From: Mucilaginibacter flavidus
GTDB taxonomy: Bacteria; Bacteroidota; Bacteroidia; Sphingobacteriales; Sphingobacteriaceae
Direction: 5' to 3'
DNA: 64,000 nucleotides
Assembly: GCF_024055575.1 (NCBI RefSeq)
Contig: NZ_JAMXOE010000001.1
Span: 62,001 to 126,000, forward strand
The notes below the pieces were generated by a model. That model searched no databases. It saw only the letters and a program-made list of their open reading frames with translations, and was not told the DNA's origin. The position numbers were made by a program, and so were the translations under genes. This document shows, piece after piece, positions 45,836 to 53,900 of this stretch (the first letter of the stretch is position 1; the number at the start of each line of letters is the position of its first letter).

Positions 45836-46769
45836 TCTTAGCCGTATTCACCGGCTGCGGAATTTTCACATAATAACCTGTGCCATCATAAACTCTTTTG
45901 CGCGGATGCTCCTTACAGGCATCGCTGCAACAGCCATCCATAGCTGTGCCGCATTCATCGCACTGGGTAAAGTGCTCGTTGCATTCGGGGTTGGCGCAGT
46001 TAATCATTTTTGGGGTTACCTTGCCGCAATTAAAGCAGGTTGATATCACCACCGGGTTAACACTGTTTACATCTACCGAAAGCCGGTTATCAAACACATA
46101 GCATTTGCCTTCAAAATCCTCTCCCCCGGCCTCTTTGCCGTATTTAATAATACCGCCGTGCAGTTGGTATACGTCTGTAAAACCCTCGTGCAATAGCAGC
46201 GCCGATGCTTTTTCGCATTTGATGCCGCCTGTGCAATAGGTAACTACCTTTTTATCTTTGTATTGGGCCAGTTCATTAATCATAGCCGGAAAATCGCGAA
46301 AGTTCTCTATATCCAGCGTTATTGCGTTTTTAAATCTGCCAAGGTTATGCTCGTAGTTTGAGCGTACATCCAGTATCACCACGTCTTCGGCATCTTTCAT
46401 CGCCAAAAATTCTTTTGGCTCCAGGTGTTTGCCGGTTTTCTGTTGTGGGTTAATGATATTCGGGTCGCGCAGACCAGAGTGCACAATTTCTGATTTATAG
46501 CGCACATGCATTTTTACAAACGATGGCGTATCCACCTCATCAATTTTGAAATCGATAGCTGCAAAGCGCGGATCGGTGTGCAGGGTATCCATGTAAATTT
46601 TACAGGATTCGGGCGAGCCGGACACAGTGCCGTTCAAACCTTCTTCGGCAACGATAATTCGCCCCGCCAGGTTAAGGCTTTTACAAAATTTTAAATGGTC
46701 GGCAGCAAATTGCTCCGCATCGACTATTGTTGAATAACAATAGTATAGTAGTGTATTATATCTTGCCAT
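45807..46769 (-). CDS. trhO: tRNA uridine(34) hydroxylase (rhodanese-related)
   Basis: 320 residues from MARYNTLLYY (46778 is a second possible ATG). Upstream frame sequence precedes the promoter and is repeat-derived, so it is not coding. An N-terminal ferredoxin-like part is followed by the rhodanese domain with active Cys179 in TYCTGGIKCEK, then a Cys-rich tail (CFNCGK, CANPECNEHF, CDECG, CCSDAC). TrhO uses O2 to make 5-hydroxyuridine at tRNA position 34. Confidence 0.92.
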   Translation of the reverse strand: MARYNTLLYYCYSTIVDAEQFAADHLKFCKSLNLAGRIIVAEEGLNGTVSGSPESCKIYMDTLHTDPRFAAIDFKIDEVDTPSFVKMHVRYKSEIVHSGLRDPNIINPQQKTGKHLEPKEFLAMKDAEDVVILDVRSNYEHNLGRFKNAITLDIENFRDFPAMINELAQYKDKKVVTYCTGGIKCEKASALLLHEGFTDVYQLHGGIIKYGKEAGGEDFEGKCYVFDNRLSVDVNSVNPVVISTCFNCGKVTPKMINCANPECNEHFTQCDECGTAMDGCCSDACKEHPRKRVYDGTGYYVKIPQPVNTAKKNKALIHTN

Positions 46770-46811
46770 AACATTCATTGATACCGCTGCAAACGGTGGT
46801 AAATGAGGCTC

Positions 46812-46819
46812 AAAGATAA
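46812..46819 (-). promoter_or_regulatory. -7 box TATCTTTG of trhO
   Basis: On the minus strand this exact box lies 34-43 bases upstream of the two candidate ATGs and downstream of the longer open frame, which decides against the long start. Confidence 0.68.
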
Positions 46820-46823
46820 GGAA

Positions 46824-46965
46824 TTTCGGATTTCGGATGTTCGATTTCGGAATTATTATTGGATTAAGATTGTTAGAATTTGAGAATTTAGTATTAAAAA
46901 TCAGCACAATCACTTAAATCAGCTATTAAAAATCCGAAATGGAAATTCCGAAATCCGAAATAATA
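46824..46965. repeat. Word-type inverted repeat (ATTTCGGATTTCGG)
   Basis: GGAATTTCGGATTTCGGATG with ATTTCGG words on the left and AATTCCGAAATCCGAAATAA on the right, ~95 bases apart. Same words as the IVP cassette arms, but here the gap between them has no gene. It separates divergent trhO and kbl. Confidence 0.75.
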
Positions 46966-46968
46966 GGA

Positions 46969-46976
46969 TAATTTTG
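46969..46976 (+). promoter_or_regulatory. -7 box TAATTTTG of kbl
   Basis: Exact TAnnTTTG match 22 bases before the ATG, placed right at the end of the inverted repeat. Confidence 0.7.
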
Positions 46977-46998
46977 CACCTTCAAAAACCCACACATT

Positions 46999-48189
46999 AT
47001 GTATAATACACTGAAGCCGGTTTTACAGCAGGAGCTTACCGAAATTGAAAATGCCGGTTTATATAAGCGCGAACGCATCATCACATCCCCGCAGGGCGCT
47101 GATATTACTGTACAGGGCGGCAAAGAAGTAATAAACTTTTGCGCTAATAACTACCTTGGCTTATCAAATAATCCGAAGGTAATTGAAGCGGCAAAGGCTG
47201 CTATGGATACCCATGGTTACGGTTTATCGTCGGTACGTTTTATTTGCGGCACGCAGGATATACATAAAGAACTGGAGAAAAAGATCGCAGAATTCTTAGG
47301 AACTGAAGACACTATTTTATACGCCGCAGCATTTGATGCCAACGGAGGCGTGTTTGAACCATTGTTTAACGACCAGGACGCTATCATATCAGATGAGTTG
47401 AACCATGCGTCAATCATCGACGGCGTGCGCCTGTGTAAAGCGCAGCGCCAGCGTTATAAACACGATGACATGGCCGATCTGGAAGAAAAGTTAAAAGCTA
47501 CCGCCGGTTGCCGCCACCGCATTATTGTTACCGATGGCGCATTCAGCATGGATGGCACCATTGCACAGCTTGATAAAATTTGCGCATTGGCAGAGCAATA
47601 TAACGCTTTGGTGATGATTGACGAGAGCCATTGTTCGGGTTTTATGGGTAAAACTGGTCGCGGTACGCATGAGCATCATGGCGTGATGGGTAAAATAGAT
47701 ATTATTACCGGTACGCTTGGCAAAGCTTTAGGCGGTGCATCGGGTGGTTTTACATCTGGCCGTAAAGAAATTATTGATATGTTGCGTCAGCGTTCAAGGC
47801 CGTATTTATTTTCGAATACGCTGGCGCCATCTATCACCGGGGCATCCATAGCTGTTTTAAACATGCTGAGCGAAACCACTAACCTGCGTGATAAGTTGGA
47901 AAGCAATACGCAATATTTCCGCCAAAAAATGACTGAAGCCGGGTTCGATATTAAACCGGGTGTACACCCTATCGTACCGGTTATGCTATACGAAGCCAAA
48001 CTGGCGCAAGAATTTGCCGCCAAAATGCTTGAGGAAGGCATTTATGTGATTGGTTTTTACTACCCGGTAGTGCCGCAGGGCAAAGCGAGAATAAGAGTGC
48101 AGATATCGGCAGCACATGATATGGGACATTTGGATAAAGCAATTGCGGCGTTTACGAAGGTGGGGAAAGAGTTGGGGGTGATAAAATAA
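46999..48189 (+). CDS. kbl: Glycine C-acetyltransferase (2-amino-3-ketobutyrate CoA ligase)
   Basis: 396 residues. PLP enzyme of the alpha-oxoamine synthase family; the cofactor Lys242 is in [14 protein letters not shown], with [11 protein letters not shown] and [11 protein letters not shown] also present. It turns 2-amino-3-ketobutyrate and CoA into glycine and acetyl-CoA. It should work with the threonine dehydrogenase at 26935, though the two are 20 kb apart with separate promoters. Confidence 0.95.
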   Translation: MYNTLKPVLQQELTEIENAGLYKRERIITSPQGADITVQGGKEVINFCANNYLGLSNNPKVIEAAKAAMDTHGYGLSSVRFICGTQDIHKELEKKIAEFLGTEDTILYAAAFDANGGVFEPLFNDQDAIISDELNHASIIDGVRLCKAQRQRYKHDDMADLEEKLKATAGCRHRIIVTDGAFSMDGTIAQLDKICALAEQYNALVMIDESHCSGFMGKTGRGTHEHHGVMGKIDIITGTLGKALGGASGGFTSGRKEIIDMLRQRSRPYLFSNTLAPSITGASIAVLNMLSETTNLRDKLESNTQYFRQKMTEAGFDIKPGVHPIVPVMLYEAKLAQEFAAKMLEEGIYVIGFYYPVVPQGKARIRVQISAAHDMGHLDKAIAAFTKVGKELGVIK

Positions 48190-48219
48190 TACGTATATAT
48201 TTTTTATATTTGTACGTAT
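48189..48219 (+). promoter_or_regulatory. Promoter of the antitoxin/PIN pair inside a palindrome
   Basis: ATACGTA (48189-48195) and TACGTAT (48213-48219) flank a TATATTTG -7 box (48205-48212). The antitoxin probably binds these arms and represses the operon. Confidence 0.68.
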
Positions 48220-48233
48220 AAATTAAATAATTT

Positions 48234-48509
48234 ATGGCAACTGCAAAATTAACTTTAAGTGTAGATAAGGATACAATCCTCATCGCAAAAGAAGTTGCAT
48301 CTGAGAGCAATATGAGCGTTTCGAAATTATTTAAGAAACTCATTAATGATTTAGACAAAAACAGGGGGAAAAAAAAAGAATTCAAAATGCGTCCGCTGAA
48401 GGATCTTCCAGAATGGATTCAGCAACTTGTAGTTGCTACCGAACCCACCCCTGATTTTGATCACAAAGCAGAATATCATAAACATTTAGAGGAAAAATAT
48501 GGCTTATGA
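48234..48509 (+). CDS. Antitoxin of a PIN-type pair (ribbon-helix-helix-like, DUF6364 type)
   Basis: 91 residues. MATAKLTLSVDKDTILIAKE then SNMSVSKLFKKLIND fits a ribbon-helix-helix DNA-binding N-terminus. The acidic C-terminus (ATEPTPDFDHKAEYHKHLEE) would mask the toxin. Its stop overlaps the toxin start (ATGA). Confidence 0.82.
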   Translation: MATAKLTLSVDKDTILIAKEVASESNMSVSKLFKKLINDLDKNRGKKKEFKMRPLKDLPEWIQQLVVATEPTPDFDHKAEYHKHLEEKYGL

Positions 48510-48916
48510 AAGTCTTGTTTATCGATTCAGATGTTTTATTGGATACTATTTTAATCAGACAGCAGCATTTTAATGAAAGTGTGGCTGTGATGGAATTGGC
48601 TGACAATAGTGAATACACCTTTTGCACTTCTACACATTCATTACTAAATATCCATTATGTTGTTAAAAAAACTTTTGGCGAAAAGTTAGCCAGACGATCT
48701 ATTTTAATGCTGGTTAAAAAACTAAAGATTATGCGAGAAGATGTTAATATCATTGAACAAGCACTTTATTCTGACTTTTCAGATTTTGAAGATGCTGTTC
48801 AATTTTACGCAGCTAAAAGTGCCGATGCCAATTTTATCATAACAAGAAATATAAAAGATTACAAACACTCCACTATAGCAGTTGTTACCCCTGAACAATT
48901 TTTAAGAACACTATAA
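48506..48916 (+). CDS. PIN domain toxin (VapC-like RNase)
   Basis: 136 residues. The acidic PIN residues are visible: Asp7 and Asp9 in FIDSDVLLD, Asp96 in DFEDAVQ, Asp107 in SADANFIITRN. PIN toxins cut tRNA or rRNA. The gene overlaps the antitoxin by 4 bases and shares one base with the pheS start (TAATG), so pheS is tied to this operon. Confidence 0.87.
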   Translation: MKVLFIDSDVLLDTILIRQQHFNESVAVMELADNSEYTFCTSTHSLLNIHYVVKKTFGEKLARRSILMLVKKLKIMREDVNIIEQALYSDFSDFEDAVQFYAAKSADANFIITRNIKDYKHSTIAVVTPEQFLRTL

Positions 48917-49950
48917 TGCAAGCCCAAATAGATCAATATACCGCCGAGATAAATGCTTTTTCACCCGCCAATGCAGATGAGTTGGAAGCGTTCCGGATAA
49001 AATTTTTAGGCACCAAGGGAATTATTAAGGACCTGTTTGAGCAATTCAAATCGGTAGGCCCTGAAGAAAAACGCACTTTCGGTAAAGTGCTTAACCAGTT
49101 TAAACAACTGGCTGAAGCAAAATATACCGAGTTACAGGAAGGGCTTAAATCCGAAACAGTAAATGCGAAATCCGAAATCGACCTTACTTTGCCGGGCGAT
49201 GGCTTTGCTGTTGGCTCACGCCATCCGCTGTCCTTGATCCGTACCGAAATAATCGATATTTTCAAAAGACTGGGCTTCGTTGTAGCCGAGGGGCCGGAGA
49301 TTGAAGACGACTGGCATAATTTTTCAGCATTAAACTTCCCGGAAGAACACCCGGCACGCGATATGCAGGATACTTTCTTTATCAAGAAGAACAGCGGTAA
49401 GGATGATATTGCTTTACGCACACATACTTCATCGGTACAGGTACGCATGATGGAGAATGGCAAACCGCCGTTCCGCGCTATTATGCCGGGCCGGGTTTAC
49501 CGCAACGAAGCGATTTCGGCGCGCGCGCATTGCTTCTTTCACCAGGTGGAGGGTTTGTATATTGATGAGAATGTTTCTTTCTCCGACTTAAAGCAAACGC
49601 TTTACCACTTTGTGCAGGAACTTTACGGCGAAGGCACCAAGGTGCGTTTCCGCCCATCTTATTTCCCTTTCACCGAGCCATCGGCCGAAATGGATATCTC
49701 GTGTACTATCTGTGGCGGCTCGGGCTGTAACATGTGCAAGTACACCGGCTGGGTAGAGATTTTAGGTTGCGGCATGGTTGATCCGAACGTTTTGGAGAAT
49801 TGCGACATTGACAGCGCCAAATTCACAGGCTTTGCTTTTGGTATGGGTATAGAAAGAATTGCCAACCTGAAATATGTGATACGGGATTTGCGTTTATTCT
49901 CTGAAAACGATGTTCGTTTTTTAAAGCAATTCCAGGCTGATATTATATGA
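48916..49950 (+). CDS. pheS: Phenylalanine--tRNA ligase alpha subunit
   Basis: 344 residues. Class II synthetase core: GFVVAEGPEIEDDWHNFSAL in part, HPARDMQDTFF, RTHTSSVQVR, PGRVYRNEAISARAH, FHQVEGL and the last motif FAFGMGIERIANL. The N-terminal ~90 residues form the tRNA-binding coiled coil. pheT is not adjacent. No promoter of its own is visible inside the PIN gene, so it is probably read from the toxin-antitoxin promoter or from kbl. Confidence 0.97.
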   Translation: MQAQIDQYTAEINAFSPANADELEAFRIKFLGTKGIIKDLFEQFKSVGPEEKRTFGKVLNQFKQLAEAKYTELQEGLKSETVNAKSEIDLTLPGDGFAVGSRHPLSLIRTEIIDIFKRLGFVVAEGPEIEDDWHNFSALNFPEEHPARDMQDTFFIKKNSGKDDIALRTHTSSVQVRMMENGKPPFRAIMPGRVYRNEAISARAHCFFHQVEGLYIDENVSFSDLKQTLYHFVQELYGEGTKVRFRPSYFPFTEPSAEMDISCTICGGSGCNMCKYTGWVEILGCGMVDPNVLENCDIDSAKFTGFAFGMGIERIANLKYVIRDLRLFSENDVRFLKQFQADII

Positions 49951-50360
49951 AAAAACTGCTGCTTTTATTGTTGGTGCCGATAGTATTCCTATCCTGCGGT
50001 AAAAGCGGCAATGTGGTACCCAGCGTACCAGTAAACTTTACAGCATCACTATTCGACCCCCGGATAGCACCATTGAACGCAAGCGGGGGCTATGTTGTAA
50101 TAAGCGGTTATGGCGTTGCCGGGTTAATATTATACAGGACGGCTGACAGGCGTTATGTTGCGTATGACCGCTGCAGCAGTTATCAACCGGAAAAGCATTG
50201 TGCAGTAAATGTTGATGAATCGGGTTTTACCGCCACCGACCCATGCAGCGGCTCAAAGTTTTCATTAGCAGACGGCACACCGGTAAAGGCGCCTGCCACC
50301 AAATCTCTCCGAAGCTATTATGTAACAGTGAGTGCGTCTGAAATATACGTATCAAATTAA
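49947..50360 (+). CDS. Rieske-fold-like lipoprotein, cluster ligands incomplete
   Basis: 137 residues with lipobox FLSCGKS. The mature part ends in a Rieske-like pattern: YDRCSSYQPEKHCAV, DPCSGSKFSLADGTPVKAPA, SLRSYYVTV. The usual CxH and CxxH ligand pairs are not complete (His replaced by Ser/other), so it probably lacks a 2Fe-2S cluster. Envelope protein of unknown role. Overlaps pheS by 4 bases. Confidence 0.7.
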   Translation: MKKLLLLLLVPIVFLSCGKSGNVVPSVPVNFTASLFDPRIAPLNASGGYVVISGYGVAGLILYRTADRRYVAYDRCSSYQPEKHCAVNVDESGFTATDPCSGSKFSLADGTPVKAPATKSLRSYYVTVSASEIYVSN

Positions 50361-50455
50361 CGATTTGTAAATTTTAAAAGCTTTTAACATTAAATTCCTC
50401 AACAAGCCATACCGCAAATGTCAGTTATTTTGAGATATTTGTACCTGATTGATAC

Positions 50456-51037
50456 ATGGAAGCCGATAAAATAAAAGAAAGTATAAAACGGGCAGCGCAG
50501 GAACTGTTCCGGAAATTCGGTTACCATAAGACCAGTGTAAACGAAATTGCCAAAAAGGCAAAAATTGCCAAAGCCACTATTTACAAATATTTTGAAAGCA
50601 AGGAAGATGTTTTACACTCCCTGCTGATGGATTATATTAAAGTGAGCGTGGACGACCTGATACATACCAACGGGCCGGAAATGGACGAAGAGGCGCACCT
50701 GAATATGCTGATTATGAAAACCTGCCGGCTAAGCTACACCGTGTGTAATGAATTTATCGGCTGGGATTTTATCCGCGAATCAACCAACTCGCAGGATTTT
50801 CTAAAAAACCTTTCCAACGAACTGGAAGAAATGCTGGTAAGCGTATTCTCGCAGCTTACTGAATTACGCAAGCAGGAAAACTACCAGCAGCGCCTGCGTT
50901 TCCTTATCAAATGCAGCAAAAGCATCGTGTTCAGCTTCGCCTTTACCTCGGTAAGCGACAGCGATGTGCGTAAGAACTTTGTTTCCTTTCAGAAAGAGAT
51001 TTTGCCCTATTTGGTGAAGGCGGCGATAACAATATAG
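50456..51037 (+). CDS. TetR/AcrR family transcriptional regulator
   Basis: 193 residues. HTH at ~10-55: AAQELFRKFGYHKTSVNEIA, then KAKIAKATIYKYFESKEDVL. The rest is a helical ligand-binding domain. The target is unknown; no efflux genes are adjacent. Copy E of the 147-bp element, now split by the transposon, follows ~70 bases after the stop. Confidence 0.93.
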   Translation: MEADKIKESIKRAAQELFRKFGYHKTSVNEIAKKAKIAKATIYKYFESKEDVLHSLLMDYIKVSVDDLIHTNGPEMDEEAHLNMLIMKTCRLSYTVCNEFIGWDFIRESTNSQDFLKNLSNELEEMLVSVFSQLTELRKQENYQQRLRFLIKCSKSIVFSFAFTSVSDSDVRKNFVSFQKEILPYLVKAAITI

Positions 51038-51104
51038 TTTGGGATTTCACCGATTTGAGGAGGATTACACCGATTTTTATTTTAACGCAAACACTTCACT
51101 AACA

Positions 51105-51205
51105 CGTCATTGCGAGGAACGAAGCAATCTTTAAGCAGGACATTTAATACCCCTTTATTTTGTGCGAACCTAAATGCCGAATGATAAGCTTCGGTAATAT
51201 TTTTT
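51105..51205 (-). repeat. 147-bp element, copy E, first part (split by the transposon)
   Basis: Starts CGTCATTGCGAGGAACGAAG and continues through AAGCAGGACATTT and GAACCTAAATGCC, the complement of the right half of copies B-D. It breaks off at 51205, where the transposon starts, and resumes at 54595. Its last 8 bases are the TATTTTTT duplication. Confidence 0.85.
51198..51205. repeat. Target-site duplication, left (TATTTTTT)
   Basis: Identical to 54587-54594 just beyond the right end. Eight bases is the duplication size expected for the IS1595 group. Confidence 0.85.
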
Positions 51206-51232
51206 GGTAACTATATACTACATGGGACAAAA
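51206..51232 (+). repeat. Transposon terminal inverted repeat, left
   Basis: GGTAACTATATA-CTACAT-GGGACAAAA; 23 of 27 positions match the complement of the right end, all differences being in the central six. Confidence 0.87.
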
Positions 51233-51293
51233 CCCTTATTTTATAGCTAAAATTTGATTTTTTAAATCTCGACAATTTCGCAAAATATCCCAT

Positions 51294-51332
51294 AATGCCG
51301 GCAAATAAAAATTTGGCCGGCATTCTTTGTTT
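51294..51332 (+). terminator. Terminator-like hairpin near the transposon left end
   Basis: AATGCCGGC and GCCGGCATT make a perfect 9-bp stem followed by CTTTGTTTTT. It could stop transcription entering from the TetR side and so insulate the cargo. Confidence 0.7.
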
Positions 51333-51383
51333 TTACTTGTTTAAAATATTAGTTTTATAAATATTTATTAGCGAACTCGTTTT

Positions 51384-51507
51384 AGTCACCGAACCGACCA
51401 AATTCAACTAAACGTACGAGGGAATGATTTGCTTACGCTACGCGTGGGGTTTATCACTTTCGTATGTGCGTTCTTGGTCGGACGTGGTGACTGGTGGGGC
51501 CCCACGC
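51384..51507 (+). ncRNA. Candidate structured RNA or DNA hairpin in the transposon
   Basis: AGTCACCGAACCGACCAA (51384-51401) pairs with TTGGTCGGACGTGGTGACT (51474-51492), with a small internal mismatch. Inside it CGTACGA (51413-51419) pairs with TCGTATG (51460-51466). GCGTGGGG (51442-51449) can instead pair with CCCCACGC (51500-51507), an alternative fold. The GC content stands out from the AT-rich surroundings. It lies just before the membrane-protein gene. No known RNA family is recognised. Confidence 0.5.
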
Positions 51508-51557
51508 TATTTTGTTTAACAGCCAGGTAGGGGTTTACGGCAACAATTAATATCGCA

Positions 51558-52025
51558 ATGACTCCTAAACGCTCTTACAATTTACTACTGGTAAACATCG
51601 CAGTTACTTATTTTCTACTTGATGTAGAATTGGTTTTAACCGGATTGGGTTTTGAAACCTTTCCTTTAGGTTGGATGATAGTCGCAATGGTAGTTAATCT
51701 TGTATTTATAAAATTTATAGTAAATCTTATATCGGTAAATCTTGTGGCTAAAATTGAGAACTTAACAATTGAACTATATGCAAAGGCTAAGAGCAGGATA
51801 AAATGGACGGCAATGATTACAACCGTGGTTTTTGCAGACGTTTACTTTAATACATTCAATGAAAACGCCAAACTAAAAGATTATATAATGATTGGATTTT
51901 CCACATGGATGATGTTTGGATTAGGCTATCGACTTTGGCAGTTAATAACTGGGGATTTTGTCGGAGGGGATAAAGCTAAGTTCAACAACAATATGTTAAA
52001 AATGACTAAAAATATTTTCAAATAA
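51558..52025 (+). CDS. Transposon cargo: four-helix membrane protein
   Basis: 155 residues with hydrophobic segments at about 8-30, 38-62, 82-98 and 107-130 and a basic C-terminus (NNNMLKMTKNIFK). No family recognised. Followed 6 bases later by a small helical protein gene, so the two are probably one operon, downstream of the stem-loop at 51384. Confidence 0.72.
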   Translation: MTPKRSYNLLLVNIAVTYFLLDVELVLTGLGFETFPLGWMIVAMVVNLVFIKFIVNLISVNLVAKIENLTIELYAKAKSRIKWTAMITTVVFADVYFNTFNENAKLKDYIMIGFSTWMMFGLGYRLWQLITGDFVGGDKAKFNNNMLKMTKNIFK

Positions 52026-52031
52026 ATCAAT

Positions 52032-52343
52032 ATGGGTATCTATAAAAGTACGGAGTATGAATTAGAACTTAAATATCGACTAATCGATAATCTAACGGAA
52101 TATTCAGATGAAAATAACAGAGAGTTGCTAAGATTTTTTAATAGCGTTATAGATGTCTTAACAAATTTAGAAGTCGATGAATTTAATCAATCAAACAAAA
52201 AAAATTACCTGCATCATTTAAACCTAACAAAAAGTAGATTACGAGACTACCGCACTGGCAAATCTACATTCACCGAACAAAAAAAGGAGTTTTTAGACGA
52301 CTTGTACAAGGCGATTGGATGGGTAGGAAACTTGGAAGGCTGA
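52032..52343 (+). CDS. Transposon cargo: small helical protein
   Basis: 103 residues, predicted all-helical and charged (YELELKYRLIDNLTEYSDEN, LNLTKSRLRDYRTGKSTF, FLDDLYKAIGWVG). No motif recognised. It starts 6 bases after the membrane gene. Its last 51 bases overlap a gene on the other strand, tail to tail. Confidence 0.62.
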   Translation: MGIYKSTEYELELKYRLIDNLTEYSDENNRELLRFFNSVIDVLTNLEVDEFNQSNKKNYLHHLNLTKSRLRDYRTGKSTFTEQKKEFLDDLYKAIGWVGNLEG

Positions 52344-52586
52344 ACAACGCTCAAGTAAAAACCGTAGTTCAGCCTCATTATAAATCTGAAAACATTTTAT
52401 TAACATCCGCTCTGTTTCCCGTGCTTCAATTAATTCAGACAGTTGAATATGATTACCTGATATCATTAATATAAATGAATGAGGTTTGTGATTGTTATTT
52501 GATACTTCATTAACATAACAGCCATCGTTAATTTTTACAAAACCAAAATCAGAAAGGAATTTCTTACTGGGTTGAAATATTGTCAT
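52293..52586 (-). CDS. Transposon cargo: small protein of unknown function
   Basis: 97 residues from MTIFQPSKKFL (a start 21 bases earlier is also open). It contains FGFVKINDGCYVNE, SFILMISGNHIQLSE and IYNEAELRFLLERC, an ordered mix of strand and helix that looks like a real globular protein. The 51-base convergent overlap with the gene before it lowers confidence. Confidence 0.5.
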   Translation of the reverse strand: MTIFQPSKKFLSDFGFVKINDGCYVNEVSNNNHKPHSFILMISGNHIQLSELIEARETERMLIKCFQIYNEAELRFLLERCSAFQVSYPSNRLVQVV

Positions 52587-52659
52587 AATTAAAGGAATTG
52601 CGCGCACGTATGCCCGCGTAAAATTATGAACATTTATTATGATAAATGCAAACGGAAAA

Positions 52660-52791
52660 TCACTTTTCTTTTTTTACCGCTGGTTTACCTAAAAAAGAGG
52701 CTTTAATCACCCCCTCAAACGTGCCATTGATAGCAAGTTTAGTATCGTACTTTTCGGCACGTTGCTTTGGTTCAACTTTTTTCTTTGCCAT
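52660..52791 (-). CDS. 43-residue basic protein after the transposase
   Basis: Reads MAKKKVEPKQRAEKYDTK, then LAINGTFEGVIKASFLGK and ends PAVKKEK. It starts 9 bases after the transposase stop on the same strand. Strongly basic ends suggest nucleic-acid binding. It could be an accessory peptide for transposition; no homologue can be confirmed here. Confidence 0.5.
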   Translation of the reverse strand: MAKKKVEPKQRAEKYDTKLAINGTFEGVIKASFLGKPAVKKEK

Positions 52792-52800
52792 AAGACAAAG

Positions 52801-53793
52801 TTATGCAATTAGTTTCTTATAAGTCAAACGTTTATTTATACGTTCAAAAGTATCCTCAAACCTAACAGTATCCGTAACTACCCTTGTATTGTAACGATAA
52901 GTAAATTCATTGCAATATCTGTGCAGGTGTTTCGGGCTTACATTGTGGTAAATTCCAATGATACCACGCTTTAACAGGCTCCAAAAACCCTCAATCGTAT
53001 TAGTGTGATTATCGCCTACCGTTCTGTAATCCCCTTCGGTGTGCTTAATGGCAACGTGTTCATAAGTTTTATTCAATCCCTTATAAGAGGCATAAGCATC
53101 TGTAACCACTTTACTATCCGCTTTAACCTGTGACAGCATAATTGGGTGCAGTGTTGCGGCCTCTGTATTGGCAACAACCTCACAGCTAACTTGTGAATGC
53201 TTTAATACAATCCGCTCAACAACCTTACGGCCTTTAATTACTTTATGGTCACGTACTTTGTACTCAACTACATTTTGTTGCGCTATCCCCAGTACTGGCG
53301 TTTTATCGGCTGCGCTCCGACCTTGTGAACCTTCAATCTTTTTGTTAGCATGCCTGTTTTTATTCTTACCACCTACAAAAGTTTCATCAACCTCAACATT
53401 ACCCTCTAACATTTCCGGCGCGTTATTAGCCAGCATTAAGCGAATGCGGTGTAATAAAAACCACGCTGTTTTTTGAGTTATATTCAAGTCCCGGCAAAGC
53501 TGCAAAGATGAAATCCCTTTTTTATGAGCGGTCGCCAAATAGATAGCTGCAAACCAAATACGCAATGAGATTTTAGTGTTCTCAAAAATAGTCCCGGTGG
53601 TTACAGTGAATTTTTTATGACATTCTTTCGCTTTGCATTTATAACCACGGTTTGTAACGTACGCGCCAACGTTACCGCAATGAGGGCAAGATGGTGTATT
53701 ACCCCAGCGGCCAGCGGCTAAATAAGTAGTGCAAACCGCTTCATCTTTGAAGTAGTCTAAAACCTGTAAGAGGCTGTTAAATTGTGATGTCAT
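52801..53793 (-). CDS. IS1595 family (ISXO2-like) transposase
   Basis: 330 residues. A zinc ribbon with Cys36, Cys39, Cys53 and Cys58 (CPHCG, YKCKAKECHKKF) precedes an HTH (LCRDLNITQKTAWFLLHRIR) and the ISXO2 catalytic core: Asp136 in EVDETFVGGKN, Asp232 in VVTDAYASYKG, and Glu268 in NTIEGFWSLLKRG. All are present, so the transposase looks active. It would move the 51206-54586 unit, including the cargo. Confidence 0.95.
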   Translation of the reverse strand: MTSQFNSLLQVLDYFKDEAVCTTYLAAGRWGNTPSCPHCGNVGAYVTNRGYKCKAKECHKKFTVTTGTIFENTKISLRIWFAAIYLATAHKKGISSLQLCRDLNITQKTAWFLLHRIRLMLANNAPEMLEGNVEVDETFVGGKNKNRHANKKIEGSQGRSAADKTPVLGIAQQNVVEYKVRDHKVIKGRKVVERIVLKHSQVSCEVVANTEAATLHPIMLSQVKADSKVVTDAYASYKGLNKTYEHVAIKHTEGDYRTVGDNHTNTIEGFWSLLKRGIIGIYHNVSPKHLHRYCNEFTYRYNTRVVTDTVRFEDTFERINKRLTYKKLIA

Positions 53794-53900
53794 TGTGTTA
53801 ATGTATTAAAGTTCACAAATATACAAATTAATAACTTATTGGGACAAACTTATTTTCAAATAGTTTTTGTAGTTTAGTCGGAGTATAGAACTCACCCCTT

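Noticed and set aside
46770..46913. N-terminal extension of trhO
   Set aside because: The extension lies upstream of the TATCTTTG box and is composed of repeat-derived sequence.
51105..51205. Copy E as a simple truncated repeat
   Set aside because: The missing part was found at 54595-54642 across the transposon, so it is a split copy and not a truncated one.
51384..51507. Integron attC site
   Set aside because: The stem-loop has GTTTAAC-like boxes nearby but not the paired R'/R'' and L boxes, and no integrase is present.
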